Source: an uncultured Sutterella sp. (GTDB lineage Bacteria; Pseudomonadota; Gammaproteobacteria; Burkholderiales; Burkholderiaceae_F). Taken from it: a stretch of 14,491 nt of DNA. The number at the start of each line of letters is the position of its first letter. Within the stretch, counting starts at the first letter, position 1. Position numbers and translations under genes: made by a program. The stretch covers positions 1 to 14,491 of the forward strand of contig CAJLGW010000054.1 in the NCBI GenBank assembly GCA_905206345.1, written 5' to 3'. Positions 1 through 8,564 of this stretch are shown piece after piece. The notes under the pieces are model-generated. The model did no database searches. It was not told the origin of the DNA and was given only the letters and a program-made list of their open reading frames with translations.

Positions 1-49
1 GACCACGGGACTTGCACCCGCTAGAACAGCGCACATGTCGTGCGCACAC
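1..49 (-). mobile_element. 5' end of a group IIC-type intron (partial)
   Basis: Read on the minus strand from position 49, the sequence opens GTGTGCGCAC, fitting the group II intron 5' consensus GUGYG. A hairpin follows (GCGCAC, loop gacat, GTGCGC), then GTTCTAGCGGGTGCAAGTCC, whose CGGG/CCCG pair closes a second small stem. From memory this order matches the start of group IIC introns such as the one from Oceanobacillus iheyensis (GUGUGC, hairpin, then a GGGUGAGAGUCCC-like element). It begins directly after the T-run of the qmcA terminator, and class IIC introns characteristically insert just downstream of terminator hairpins. The rest of the ribozyme and any reverse transcriptase lie left of the window. 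The exact first base could be 49 (GTGTG) or 47 (GTGCG). Confidence 0.68.
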
Positions 50-87
50 AAAAAGCGCGGTCACCCCCAATGGAAGATGACCGCGCT
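50..87 (-). terminator. Rho-independent terminator of the qmcA operon
   Basis: Perfect 10-bp inverted repeat AGCGCGGTCA (54-63) / TGACCGCGCT (78-87) with a 14-nt loop. On the minus strand it is followed by five T residues (50-54). It starts 18 nt after the qmcA stop. The putative intron begins immediately beyond the T-run. Confidence 0.9.
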
Positions 88-105
88 CATTTTGAACGTT
101 TCGGA

Positions 106-1086
106 TTACTTCAAGCGATCGACCAAGTTTGTCACTTGAGAAGTCGGGACCACCTTATCGGCTGCTGCCGGATCCGTTTGACGCATGATGCTCATCGCAG
201 AGGCAATCATGCTGCCCATGTCATTTAAGTTACTCGGCAACAAAATCGTATTACCGGTCTTGGCAACTTGAGCAAAGGCGTCCACGTATTGTTGAGCGAC
301 CTTCAAGTTCACGGCATCCATGCCGCCCGGCGATTGCGTGGCTTGAGCAATTTGACGCAAAGCTTCAGCCGTAGCCGTTGCGATAGCCAATGTTGCTGCG
401 GCTTCACCTTCGGCCTTATTGATAGCGGCTTGCTTTTCACCTTCGGACTCGGCAATAGCGGCTTCTCGGGCACCGGTTGCCAAGTTAATTTGTTCTTGCT
501 TGCGACCTTCAGAAGCTGCCACCACAGCACGCTTTTCACGTTCAGCCGTAATTTGTTGTTGCATGGCTTGCAAAATCACGGCGGGCGGCGTCAAGTCCTT
601 AATTTCGTAACGCAACACTTTAACACCCCAGTTGAGAGCAGCTTCATCAATCGCACTCACCACCGATTGGTTAATCAAATCACGTTCTTCAAAGGTCTTA
701 TCCAATTCCATCTTACCGATCACGCTACGCAAGGTCGTTTGAGCCAATTGCGTGATGGCAATGATGTAGTTACTCGTACCGTAACTGGCGCGCTTGGGGT
801 CTGTCACTTGGAAAAAGAGCACGCCGTCAACGGACAATTGCGTATTGTCCTTCGTGATACAGACTTGACTCGGCGTATCCAACGGCACTTCCTTTAAGGA
901 GTGCTTATAGGCAACACGGTCAATAAACGGAATCACCACATTAAGACCGGGCGAGAGTACGGCGTGGAACTTCCCTAAACGCTCCACTACCCAAGCCGAC
1001 TGTTGAGGCACCACTTTAATGGCCTGAAATGCAAACACGCAGGCCAATGCCGCCAATGACAACGTAAACGTCAAAAATCCGTCCAT
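106..1086 (-). CDS. qmcA: SPFH/stomatin-family membrane protein QmcA
   Basis: 326 residues. An N-terminal membrane anchor (about residues 4-20) is followed by VVPQQSAWVVERLGKF, the usual opening of the SPFH (band 7) domain, which runs to about residue 180. An Ala/Glu-rich coiled-coil stretch follows (AEREKRAVVAASEGRKQEQ onward, about 180-250). The length and the order anchor-SPFH-coiled coil are those of E. coli QmcA and paraslipins, which form ring-like oligomers in membrane microdomains; a role in membrane-protein quality control is inferred from the family. An AAGGAG ribosome binding site (1094-1099) lies 7 nt before the ATG. The gene follows an nfeD-like gene by 18 nt, the classical stomatin/NfeD partnership, so the two are almost surely cotranscribed. 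A strong terminator follows. Confidence 0.93.
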   Translation of the reverse strand: MDGFLTFTLSLAALACVFAFQAIKVVPQQSAWVVERLGKFHAVLSPGLNVVIPFIDRVAYKHSLKEVPLDTPSQVCITKDNTQLSVDGVLFFQVTDPKRASYGTSNYIIAITQLAQTTLRSVIGKMELDKTFEERDLINQSVVSAIDEAALNWGVKVLRYEIKDLTPPAVILQAMQQQITAEREKRAVVAASEGRKQEQINLATGAREAAIAESEGEKQAAINKAEGEAAATLAIATATAEALRQIAQATQSPGGMDAVNLKVAQQYVDAFAQVAKTGNTILLPSNLNDMGSMIASAMSIMRQTDPAAADKVVPTSQVTNLVDRLK

Positions 1087-1104
1087 GACAGAACTCCTTG
1101 CGAA

Positions 1105-1533
1105 TTAAATCTTTTTCAGAATGAGCGTGTTGCCACGCACTTGAACAATTTGGTGCAAACCTGTTTCAAGGTTGTCGGTATCGACAGCAACCGCATCCCA
1201 CTGAGCACCGCGATATTGAACGCTCGTGCGGCCCTTGTCCTTCCATGCTAACACTTCAACCGTTTGGCCTTCATCTAAATTTTGTAAAGCATGCGCTTGC
1301 TCATCACTTTTCGTTTTAATCGAGCGAATCCGACGCACCCAAACGGAGCCGATTAAAGAGACAACGGCAAAAGCAACGACTTGCCACTCGACCGAGAAGT
1401 TCATGTACGCTGCCAAGGATCCTGCACAAGCAGCGACCGCTAAAACCAATAAGTAAAAGGTCGTGAGCATCAGCTCTAAAATGCCCAAAATCGCAGCGCA
1501 GATGAGCCAAATAATTGTTGCACTAAATGTCAT
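1105..1533 (-). CDS. NfeD-like membrane protein, partner of QmcA
   Basis: 142 residues. The N-terminal third is hydrophobic (about residues 5-70, probably two or three membrane spans). The C-terminal part, about 85-142, has the pattern of the small OB-fold NfeD domain (GQTVEVLAWKDKGRTSVQYR, then GAQWDAVAVD). This is the short NfeD type (like E. coli YbbK's partner YbbL) lacking a ClpP-like protease domain. Short NfeD proteins are encoded next to SPFH proteins and are thought to bind them in membrane complexes. AAGGA lies 8 nt before the ATG. The gene is 62 nt downstream of the first ybaL-like stop and may be read from it or from a weak promoter in that gap (TACAAT is present on the minus strand). 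Confidence 0.88.
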   Translation of the reverse strand: MTFSATIIWLICAAILGILELMLTTFYLLVLAVAACAGSLAAYMNFSVEWQVVAFAVVSLIGSVWVRRIRSIKTKSDEQAHALQNLDEGQTVEVLAWKDKGRTSVQYRGAQWDAVAVDTDNLETGLHQIVQVRGNTLILKKI

Positions 1534-1595
1534 TAATTAAGTCCTTGTATCGATGTCATTGAGTCAATGTCTATTCTTTGATTGTATCGCAGTCA

Positions 1596-3290
1596 TCACT
1601 CGTTGCGGGCACGTTGAACACGCATTAAGGCAACGCTTATATTGAGCATGTTCTTTGCGATTTCATTGCGCAAATCCATGCAAACAACGTTATCCATTAC
1701 GACACCTTCATTTGTTTTGAAGAAATCTCTATCACCGTCATTGGAAATTAACACCAGAATCTGAACAAACGGATTGATCACGCGAACCTCATCAACAATT
1801 CTTCTTTCCATCAACGCATCGCGCACGGTCACTACCACCAAATCAGCCGAAGCAATGTGCGCTTGCTCAAGCACTGACGTTTGCGTTGCATCACCCAACA
1901 CAAAGTGACGCATCTCTTCGGTAGAAGTCAATCGATTAATATTTTGTTCAACGACAAAGGTTGGGTAGCCTTTGTCCATCATCGCGTCGTAGATGGACTT
2001 ACCCATCACATTAAACCCGATAATAACCACCTGCCCCTTGGGCTTTGATGCGCCTCCTGATCGATGAGCACCCCAGACAACCGGATTGGGCAACGGACGA
2101 GGCGGGGAAATTTTCTTCATTAAAGGCTCAATTAAACGGAAAAAGAGCGGATTTAAAGCAATGCTCACAATGGCACCAGCCAAAATCAAAGTCATCAACT
2201 CTTGCGGCATGAAGTTTAATTGCACGGCCAAGCCGGCCAGAATGAAAGAGAATTCCCCCACTTGAGCCAAACCGGCGCCAATCGTTAAGGCGTAGCGCCA
2301 GTTGCACCCCAACAGACGAACAATTCCAACACTGGCAAGGCCGTTACCCATCAAAATGACAATAACCACACAAAGCACTTCAAGAGGTTGCTCAACAAGA
2401 ATCGTCGGATCAAAAAGCATCCCCACGCCTAAGAAAAAGATAACGGAGAAGGCGTCTTGTAGGGGTAATGTGTCTTGAGCAGCACGGTGAGCGTATTCAC
2501 TTTCTCGCATCATCATGCCCGCAAAAAAGGCACCTAAAGCAAACGAGACTTTGAAGATCTCGGTTGCACCGTAAGCAATGCAAATGGCGATCGCAACAAC
2601 GCAAAGCGTAAAAATTTCACGAGAACCCGTTTTAGCTGCCTTGAGCAATAACCAAGGCAAAACACGACGACCAATAACCACCATCGTGGCAATGAAGCCC
2701 ACGATTAAAAGGGCAGTTTCCGCTAGCGCGAGCCCCAAATCATGGAAGTTCATGGACCCAGCTCCACGCAAATTGGCTAGTGTGGGTAACAACACCAAAA
2801 GCAAAACTGAGACCATGTCTTCAACAACAAGCCAGCCAACTGCCACTTGACCTTCGCCGGACTCCAATGCCCCATGCGTTTGCAAAGCCTTGACCATAAC
2901 CACGGTAGAAGCACAAGACAAACATAGCCCCAAAATGAAGGAAGCCATTAGTGACCAGCCTGTCATGATCCCAAAGGTCATACCTAAACCGGTTGTTAAA
3001 GTCATTTGGAGAAGAGCACCAGGAACCGCAATGTCTTTGACACGCAAAAGATCTCGGATGGAAAAGCTCAGACCGACGCCAAACATCAAAAGCGTCACGC
3101 CAATTTCAGAAAGTTGGCTGGCGAGATTCACGTCCCCCACAAAACCGGGGGTAGTTGGTGCGATGCATACACCGGCTAACAGATAACCGACCAACGCCGG
3201 GACTCTGAATTTATTGGCGACATATCCCAACACGAAAGCTAAACCAAAGCCCCAGGCTAACGTCGCAAAAAGAGAAATATTTTCTGTCAC
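1596..3290 (-). CDS. ybaL: YbaL-type cation/proton antiporter with TrkA-N domain (copy 1)
   Basis: 564 residues, like E. coli YbaL (558) in length and layout. Residues 1 to about 390 form a CPA2 (Kef-type) antiporter domain with about twelve membrane spans and hallmark segments VGYLLAGVCIAPTTPGFVGD, GVTLLMFGVGLSFS and SFALGAFFAGMMMRESEYAH. After a short linker, a cytoplasmic Rossmann TrkA-N (RCK) domain begins around residue 415 (VVIIGFNVMG), which in this family binds nucleotide and gates ion flow. The expected role is K+(or Na+)/H+ exchange at the inner membrane; the substrate cannot be told from sequence. The start is GTG (3288-3290), with only a weak ribosome binding site, 11 nt beyond a hairpin. 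No KefF/KefG-type partner is nearby, and the protein is closer to YbaL than to KefB/KefC. Confidence 0.9.
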   Translation of the reverse strand: MTENISLFATLAWGFGLAFVLGYVANKFRVPALVGYLLAGVCIAPTTPGFVGDVNLASQLSEIGVTLLMFGVGLSFSIRDLLRVKDIAVPGALLQMTLTTGLGMTFGIMTGWSLMASFILGLCLSCASTVVMVKALQTHGALESGEGQVAVGWLVVEDMVSVLLLVLLPTLANLRGAGSMNFHDLGLALAETALLIVGFIATMVVIGRRVLPWLLLKAAKTGSREIFTLCVVAIAICIAYGATEIFKVSFALGAFFAGMMMRESEYAHRAAQDTLPLQDAFSVIFFLGVGMLFDPTILVEQPLEVLCVVIVILMGNGLASVGIVRLLGCNWRYALTIGAGLAQVGEFSFILAGLAVQLNFMPQELMTLILAGAIVSIALNPLFFRLIEPLMKKISPPRPLPNPVVWGAHRSGGASKPKGQVVIIGFNVMGKSIYDAMMDKGYPTFVVEQNINRLTSTEEMRHFVLGDATQTSVLEQAHIASADLVVVTVRDALMERRIVDEVRVINPFVQILVLISNDGDRDFFKTNEGVVMDNVVCMDLRNEIAKNMLNISVALMRVQRARNE

Positions 3291-3293
3291 AAC

Positions 3294-3333
3294 AAAAATC
3301 CAATCGCAGGTCTAGCGTCCAAAACCTGCGATT
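3294..3333 (-). terminator. Hairpin with T-run between the two ybaL-like genes
   Basis: Perfect 10-bp inverted repeat AATCGCAGGT (3302-3311) / ACCTGCGATT (3324-3333). On the minus strand it is followed by GGATTTTTG. It lies between the stop of the upstream paralog and the GTG start of the downstream one, so it probably partially terminates or attenuates readthrough. A second inverted repeat, CGTTTC/GAAACG, sits at 3338-3359. Confidence 0.65.
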
Positions 3334-3363
3334 TCTCCGTTTCAAATTACTTCGAAACGCAAG

Positions 3364-5043
3364 CTAACTACGTCGATAAAAACCGATTGAGTAATTCAAA
3401 AGGTTCTTTGCCAATTCTTTTCGGGAATCCAAGAAAAGCACATTCGGCAAAAGCGTACCATCGGCTTGCTTAAAGAAGTCACGGTCACCGTCCTTAGTCA
3501 CCAACGCTAAGATTCGGACGTCAGGATTTAAGGCGCGCGTTTCATCAGCAATCTTACGCTCCATCAATGCATCTTGAATCGTCAAAACCACCAAGCTTGC
3601 TTCACCTACCATGGCTTGTTCCAAAATGGACGGGCGAGAAGCATCACCCAACACAAAGTTGTGCTTTAACTCTTCTTCGGTAATACGATTGACGTTTTGT
3701 TCAATCACCTTGCAAGGAATGTTGCGGTCAGCTAAAGATTCATAAATATCTCGCCCCATCAAATTGGCTCCCACGATGACAATGGGGCCACGTTTTTGCG
3801 TTTGATGAGAGTTAGAGTGCCAAACCATTGGATCCGGCAACGGTTTTTCGGGCGCGATGATATTAAGCACCGGCTTAATCAACTTAAAGATCAAAGGATT
3901 TAAAGCGATACTGAAAATGGCACCGGCCAAAATAAGTGTCATCCCTTCTTGTGGCAAAAAGCCCAAGGACACGCTCAAACCGCCCAAAATGAAACTGAAT
4001 TCCCCAACCTGAGAAAGACTTGCACCAATCGTCAATGCGTAACGCCAGTTGTATCCCAAAATGCGCACAATGGCGATACTCACCGCAGCCTTACCCACGA
4101 TAATAATGCCCAACACGGCCAAAACACGTAACGGCTCACGAACGAGAATCGTCGGATCAAAAAGCATCCCCACACCGAGGAAGAAGATCACGGAGAAGGC
4201 GTCTTGGAGCGGCAAAGTATCTTGAGCCGCACGGTGAGCATATTCACTTTCTCGCATCATCATGCCGGCAAAGAAAGCCCCCAAAGCGAACGACACTTTA
4301 AAGATTTCAGTGGATGCGTAGGCCACACCGATGGCAATAGCAATCACACATAAAGTGAAAATTTCACGCGAACCAGTTTGAACCGCTTGCATCAAAGCCC
4401 AAGGCAAAATGCGACGACCGACAAGCATCATGGTGGCCATGAAGCCAACAATCAAAACACCCGTTTCCAAAAGCGTCCAAAGGAAAGCGGAATCGACCGT
4501 GCCAATGGAGCCGTCTTTCACAACGCCGGCCAAGGACGGCAACAACACCAAAAGTAAAACCGTTGCCAAGTCTTCAACAACTAACCAGCCAACGGCCACT
4601 TGACCTTCACCCGACTCCAATGCCCCAAAGCCTTGCAAAGCACGGATCAACACCACCGTAGAGGCACATGAAAGACTTAAGCCAAGAATAAAGGAGGCTA
4701 AAAGGGTCCAACCCCAGCAGTAAGCCAAAGCGGTCCCTAAAACGGTCGCTGCCGCCATTTGCAATACGGCTCCGGGAACAGCAACGGCTTTAACCCGCAA
4801 AAGCTCACGAACAGAAAAGTGCAGACCGACGCCAAACATCAAAAGCGTCACCCCTAATTCGGACAACTGGCTGGCTAATGCAACGTCACCCACAAAACCG
4901 GGCGTGGTCGGCGCAATGCAGACGCCGGCTAGCAAATAACCTACCAGGGCAGGTATACGTAAGCGGCTAGCCACAAAGCCAAAAAATAAGGCTAAACACA
5001 GCCCCCAAGCCAACGTTGCAATTAAAGTAAATTCATGTTCCAC
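3364..5043 (-). CDS. ybaL: YbaL-type cation/proton antiporter with TrkA-N domain (copy 2)
   Basis: 559 residues and the same architecture as the downstream paralog: a CPA2 antiporter domain over the first 390 residues, then a TrkA-N Rossmann domain starting near residue 415 (IVIVGANLMG). The two proteins are nearly identical across the ion-binding core (SFALGAFFAGMMMRESEY and the following 35 residues) and diverge most at loops and the C-terminus. At DNA level even the identical blocks differ at many third positions, so this is an old tandem duplication kept by selection, not a recent copy. The start is GTG (5041-5043); an in-frame TAG lies just upstream (two codons before it), so the start cannot lie further up. 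No clear Shine-Dalgarno is seen. A substrate or regulation difference between the copies is plausible but not visible. Confidence 0.9.
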   Translation of the reverse strand: MEHEFTLIATLAWGLCLALFFGFVASRLRIPALVGYLLAGVCIAPTTPGFVGDVALASQLSELGVTLLMFGVGLHFSVRELLRVKAVAVPGAVLQMAAATVLGTALAYCWGWTLLASFILGLSLSCASTVVLIRALQGFGALESGEGQVAVGWLVVEDLATVLLLVLLPSLAGVVKDGSIGTVDSAFLWTLLETGVLIVGFMATMMLVGRRILPWALMQAVQTGSREIFTLCVIAIAIGVAYASTEIFKVSFALGAFFAGMMMRESEYAHRAAQDTLPLQDAFSVIFFLGVGMLFDPTILVREPLRVLAVLGIIIVGKAAVSIAIVRILGYNWRYALTIGASLSQVGEFSFILGGLSVSLGFLPQEGMTLILAGAIFSIALNPLIFKLIKPVLNIIAPEKPLPDPMVWHSNSHQTQKRGPIVIVGANLMGRDIYESLADRNIPCKVIEQNVNRITEEELKHNFVLGDASRPSILEQAMVGEASLVVLTIQDALMERKIADETRALNPDVRILALVTKDGDRDFFKQADGTLLPNVLFLDSRKELAKNLLNYSIGFYRRS

Positions 5044-5127
5044 GGTCTAATGAACACTTTCAAAATAATTAATGAGAACAACTTTTAAGTATAGGGGAAA
5101 CCGTGTATTTTTTGAATAAATGGGCGC

Positions 5128-5166
5128 AAAAAAAGCGCCTAATTTCTCATCAAGAAACTAAGCGCT
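5128..5166 (-). terminator. Rho-independent terminator of ppsA
   Basis: Long imperfect stem 5134-5147 / 5153-5166 (AGCGCCTAATTTCT / AGAAACTAAGCGCT, two mismatches, 5-nt loop), followed on the minus strand by seven T residues. It lies 47 nt beyond the ppsA stop. The plus-strand side also ends in TTTT, so it could act in both directions. Confidence 0.85.
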
Positions 5167-5170
5167 TTTG

Positions 5171-5197
5171 AGAGCTCCGAGAAGTTGACGGAGCTCT
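5171..5197. repeat. Second hairpin between ppsA and its terminator
   Basis: Perfect 9-bp inverted repeat AGAGCTCCG / CGGAGCTCT with a 9-nt loop, 16 nt past the ppsA stop codon and just before the main terminator. Without a T-run of its own it is more likely a 3'-end stabilising structure than a second terminator. Confidence 0.55.
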
Positions 5198-5212
5198 TTG
5201 CTTTCTACGCGA

Positions 5213-7588
5213 TTACTTCGTAGCCAAACGACGCCACGTATCAACCACCGTATCCGGGTTCAAGGAGATGGATTCAATACCTTCATCCATCAACCATTGA
5301 GCCAAGTCTTCATGGTCAGACGGGCCTTGACCGCAAATACCAACGTACTTACCGCGAGCACGGCAGGCACGGATGGCCATGGACAACATCACCTTAACGG
5401 CTTCGTTGCGTTCGTCGAAGCTGGCAGCCACGAGACCGGAGTCACGGTCCAAACCTAACGTCAATTGCGTCATGTCGTTGGAACCGATGGAGAAGCCATC
5501 GAAGTAGTCCAAGAACTTGTCAGCCAAAACGGCGTTAGACGGGATTTCGCACATCATGTTGAGGCGCAAACCGTTTTCACCGCGCTTCAAACCGTTGCGT
5601 TCCATGATTTCGACCGTTTGACGGGCTTCTTCAACCGTACGAACAAACGGAACCATCAATTCAACGTTGGTCAAGCCCATCGTGTCACGAACAAACTTCA
5701 TGGCACGGCATTCCATACGGAAGCATTCGGCAAACGTGTTAGCGATGTAACGAGAAGCACCGCGGAAGCCCAACATGGGGTTTTCTTCATCGGGTTCGTA
5801 GCGATCGCCACCGATCAACTTACGGTATTCGTTGCTCTTGAAGTCAGACAAGCGAACGATCACCTTCTTGGGCCAGAACGCAGCGGCAATCGTAGCGACG
5901 CCTTCAGCGATCTTGCTTTCGAAGAAGTCGACCGGGCTCTTGTAGCCAGCGCTCAAGCGTTCGACTGCGTCACGCAATTCACCGTCAACGTTCGGGTAGT
6001 CCAAAACAACCTTCGGGTGGATACCGATGTTGTTATTGATGATGAATTCAAGGCGAGCCAAACCCACACCCTTATTCGGGATGGATTGGAATTCGAAGGC
6101 CAATTGCGGGTTACCCACGTTCATCATGATCTTAACCGGGATTTCCGGCAAAGCACCACGCTTGACTTCATCGATTTGAACTTCTTGACGACCTTCGTAG
6201 ATTCTACCCGTATCGCCTTCAGCGCAAGAAACCGTCACCACTTGACCTTCTTGAACGCTTTCGGTTGCATCACCACAGCCGACAACGGCCGGGATGCCCA
6301 ATTCACGAGCAATAATAGCAGCGTGGCACGTACGACCACCGCGGTTCGTAACGATGGCGCTGGCGCGCTTCATCACCGGTTCCCAGTTCGGGTCGGTCAT
6401 GTCCGTTACGAGCACGTCACCGGCTTGAACGCGATCCATTTCGCTAGCGTCTTGAACGATGCGAACTTCACCGATACCGATCTTTTGACCGATAGCACGA
6501 CCTTCAGCCAACACCTTACCCTTGCTCTTTAACAAGAAGCGTTGTTGAACGTCAGAGGTGTTTTGACGGCTCTTAACCGTTTCAGGACGAGCTTGCAAGA
6601 TGTAGATCTTGCCGTCGATACCGTCCTTACCCCATTCGATGTCCATCGGACGACCGTAGTGCTTTTCAATGATCGTAGCGAACTTAGCCAATTCGATGAC
6701 GTCTTCATCGGTAATAGCAAATTGACGACGATCTTCGTCACGAACGTCAACCGTACGGACAGAACGACCGGCCTTAGCGCCTTCCGGATCAAATTCCATC
6801 TTGATCAACTTGCTGCCCAACGTGCGACGAATGATCGGGAAGTTACCGGCTTCGAGCATGGGCTTGTGAACATAGAATTCGTCAGGGTTAACAGCGCCTT
6901 GAACAACCGTTTCGCCCAAGCCATAGCTGGCCGTAACGAAGACGACTTGATCAAAACCGCTTTCCGTATCGAGCGTGAACATCACACCGGCAGCACCGCG
7001 GTCAGAGCGGCACATACGTTGAACACCGGCAGACAAGGCCACTTCAGAGTGCGTAAAGCCCTTGTGAACGCGATAGCTGATAGCGCGGTCGTTGTACAAG
7101 GAAGCAAACACTTCACGCATACGAGCCAACACTTGATCAATACCGACAACGTTCAAGAACGTTTCTTGTTGACCAGCAAAGGAGGCATCGGGCAAGTCTT
7201 CTGCGGTAGCAGAGGAACGAACGGCAACACTGATTTCTTCTTGGCCTTCTTTCAACCATTCATAGAATTCGCGAATTTCAGCTTCGAGCGCAGCAGGGAA
7301 GGGAGCATCTTCAATCATTTGACGGATTTCGGCACCGGCCTTGGCCAAAGCCTTAACATCGTCAACGTTGAGATCCTTCAAACGTTCATTGATGCGCTCT
7401 TCGAGATTGTTTTCAGATAAGAACAAGCGAAACGCTTCTGCAGTCGTGGCAAAACCGTCCGGCACACGAATCCCGGCGCTCGTTAATTGGCTAAGCAATT
7501 CGCCCAAAGAGGCGTTCTTACCGCCAACGCGATCGACGTCGGTCATACGCAGCTGGCTAAACGGATATACAAAACGACCTTGCGGCAT
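5213..7588 (-). CDS. ppsA: Phosphoenolpyruvate synthase
   Basis: 791 residues from ATG 7588 (MPQGRFVYPF), matching E. coli PpsA (792). It converts pyruvate, ATP and water to PEP, AMP and phosphate, the entry to gluconeogenesis from C3 compounds. Visible parts: N-terminal ATP-grasp domain starting with VGGKNASLGELLSQL; swivelling phosphohistidine domain with GGRTCHAAIIARELGIPAVV, where the catalytic His is residue 422 and the regulatory Thr residue 420; C-terminal PEP/pyruvate barrel with SIGSNDMTQLTLGLDRDS and GICGQGPSDH. An open frame continues upstream to 7756 but would run across the divergent promoter region and into ppsR; GGGGGAAG just before 7588 supports the shorter start. It is divergent from ppsR, its regulator. 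Confidence 0.97.
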   Translation of the reverse strand: MPQGRFVYPFSQLRMTDVDRVGGKNASLGELLSQLTSAGIRVPDGFATTAEAFRLFLSENNLEERINERLKDLNVDDVKALAKAGAEIRQMIEDAPFPAALEAEIREFYEWLKEGQEEISVAVRSSATAEDLPDASFAGQQETFLNVVGIDQVLARMREVFASLYNDRAISYRVHKGFTHSEVALSAGVQRMCRSDRGAAGVMFTLDTESGFDQVVFVTASYGLGETVVQGAVNPDEFYVHKPMLEAGNFPIIRRTLGSKLIKMEFDPEGAKAGRSVRTVDVRDEDRRQFAITDEDVIELAKFATIIEKHYGRPMDIEWGKDGIDGKIYILQARPETVKSRQNTSDVQQRFLLKSKGKVLAEGRAIGQKIGIGEVRIVQDASEMDRVQAGDVLVTDMTDPNWEPVMKRASAIVTNRGGRTCHAAIIARELGIPAVVGCGDATESVQEGQVVTVSCAEGDTGRIYEGRQEVQIDEVKRGALPEIPVKIMMNVGNPQLAFEFQSIPNKGVGLARLEFIINNNIGIHPKVVLDYPNVDGELRDAVERLSAGYKSPVDFFESKIAEGVATIAAAFWPKKVIVRLSDFKSNEYRKLIGGDRYEPDEENPMLGFRGASRYIANTFAECFRMECRAMKFVRDTMGLTNVELMVPFVRTVEEARQTVEIMERNGLKRGENGLRLNMMCEIPSNAVLADKFLDYFDGFSIGSNDMTQLTLGLDRDSGLVAASFDERNEAVKVMLSMAIRACRARGKYVGICGQGPSDHEDLAQWLMDEGIESISLNPDTVVDTWRRLATK

Positions 7589-7642
7589 TTTCTTCCCCCA
7601 AAAGAAAGATGGATTGTTAGAATAATGGAATTGTAGCGACAA

Positions 7643-7656
7643 CCGAAACATTTCGG
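7643..7656 (+). promoter_or_regulatory. Hairpin with T-run in the ppsA-ppsR divergent region
   Basis: Perfect repeat CCGAAA-ca-TTTCGG followed by GTAATTTTTT on the plus strand, 24 nt before the ppsR ATG. The short stem resembles a small terminator or attenuator in the ppsR leader, or an operator dyad between the divergent genes. No strong sigma-70 promoter is evident in the 91-bp interval; the best minus-strand match is TTGTCG-17-TAACAA. Confidence 0.4.
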
Positions 7657-7679
7657 GTAATTTTTTGGTACAAGGACAA

Positions 7680-8549
7680 ATGTTTAATACCATTTCATCC
7701 CCTAAGTCCACTCCTAAAAGTGGCAAACGTTCTGTTTTTATTGTGTCTGACGCCACGGCTATTACGGCCGAAACGTTAGCTCACTCGGTCTTGACTCAGT
7801 TCTCTGACCTTGAGTACGACCAAGTTCGCATGCCCTTTATCGACACGCCCGATAAAGCCATTTCCGCAGCAAACAAAATTAACGAAACTTACATCTCCAC
7901 GGGTGTTCGTCCTTTAGTGTTCTCCACCTTTGTGGATGTCAATATCCACAAAACCTTTACCGAACACTGCCAAGGTTTCCGTATTGAGTTCTTCCGTAGC
8001 TTTATTAAGGAAATCGAGCAAGAAACGGGCCACAAGAGCGCTCATTCCATGGGCCGAAGCCACGTGATTGCTGACGAAGAACGCTATAACCGTCGTATCG
8101 AAGCCATCAACTACACCTTGGCTCACGATGACGGTCAAATGAACAAGGGCTTAAACGAAGCAGATGTGATTTTGGTGGGTGTGAGCCGCTCCGGTAAGAC
8201 CCCGACGAGCTTGTTCTTAGCCATGCAATTCGGTGTGAAGTGTGCCAACTATCCGTTAATTCCTGAAGACTTTGAACGTGGTGAATTGCCTGAAGTGCTC
8301 CAAGGCATGCGCGATAAACTTTTCGGTTTATCCATTGCTCCTGAACGCTTGTCTCAAATTCGCAACGAACGTCGCCCCGGTAGCCGTTACGCTTCGCTTG
8401 ATAACTGCCGCAACGAAATTCAATCTGCTGAAGATATGATGCGTCGTGAAGGCATTAAGTGGTTAAGCTCTACGAGTCGCTCCATTGAAGAAATTTCTGC
8501 CACGATCATGGCTGAACTCAATCTTCATAACGCTCACAAGATCGACTAA
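7680..8549 (+). CDS. ppsR: PEP synthase regulatory protein (bifunctional kinase/pyrophosphorylase)
   Basis: 289 residues from ATG 7680. This is a DUF299 family member: it inactivates PEP synthase by ADP-dependent phosphorylation of the active-site threonine and reactivates it by phosphate-dependent dephosphorylation. Family signatures include VFIVSDATAITAETLAHSVL near the N-terminus, YTLAHDDG, and the P-loop GVSRSGKTPTSLFLAMQFG (about residues 170-188), then RYASLDNCRNE. The frame extends five codons further to a TTG at 7665, but AAGGA (7672-7676) supports the ATG, although with only a 3-nt gap. It is divergent from its substrate gene, the standard arrangement in proteobacteria. The protein is slightly longer than E. 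coli PpsR (277) because of a polar N-terminal tail. Confidence 0.95.
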   Translation: MFNTISSPKSTPKSGKRSVFIVSDATAITAETLAHSVLTQFSDLEYDQVRMPFIDTPDKAISAANKINETYISTGVRPLVFSTFVDVNIHKTFTEHCQGFRIEFFRSFIKEIEQETGHKSAHSMGRSHVIADEERYNRRIEAINYTLAHDDGQMNKGLNEADVILVGVSRSGKTPTSLFLAMQFGVKCANYPLIPEDFERGELPEVLQGMRDKLFGLSIAPERLSQIRNERRPGSRYASLDNCRNEIQSAEDMMRREGIKWLSSTSRSIEEISATIMAELNLHNAHKID

Positions 8550-8564
8550 CCTCGAGCGCATAAC

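Noticed and set aside
268..897. 209-codon plus-strand frame opposite qmcA
   Set aside because: Antisense shadow of a well-recognised gene.
5465..7420. Long plus-strand frames opposite ppsA (355 and 292 codons)
   Set aside because: Mirror frames caused by the biased codon use of ppsA; no start signals and no family resemblance.
7589..7756. Longer ppsA start adding 56 residues
   Set aside because: It would cover the divergent promoter region and overlap ppsR. The residues are not like any PpsA, and the ATG at 7588 has a ribosome binding site and gives the family length.
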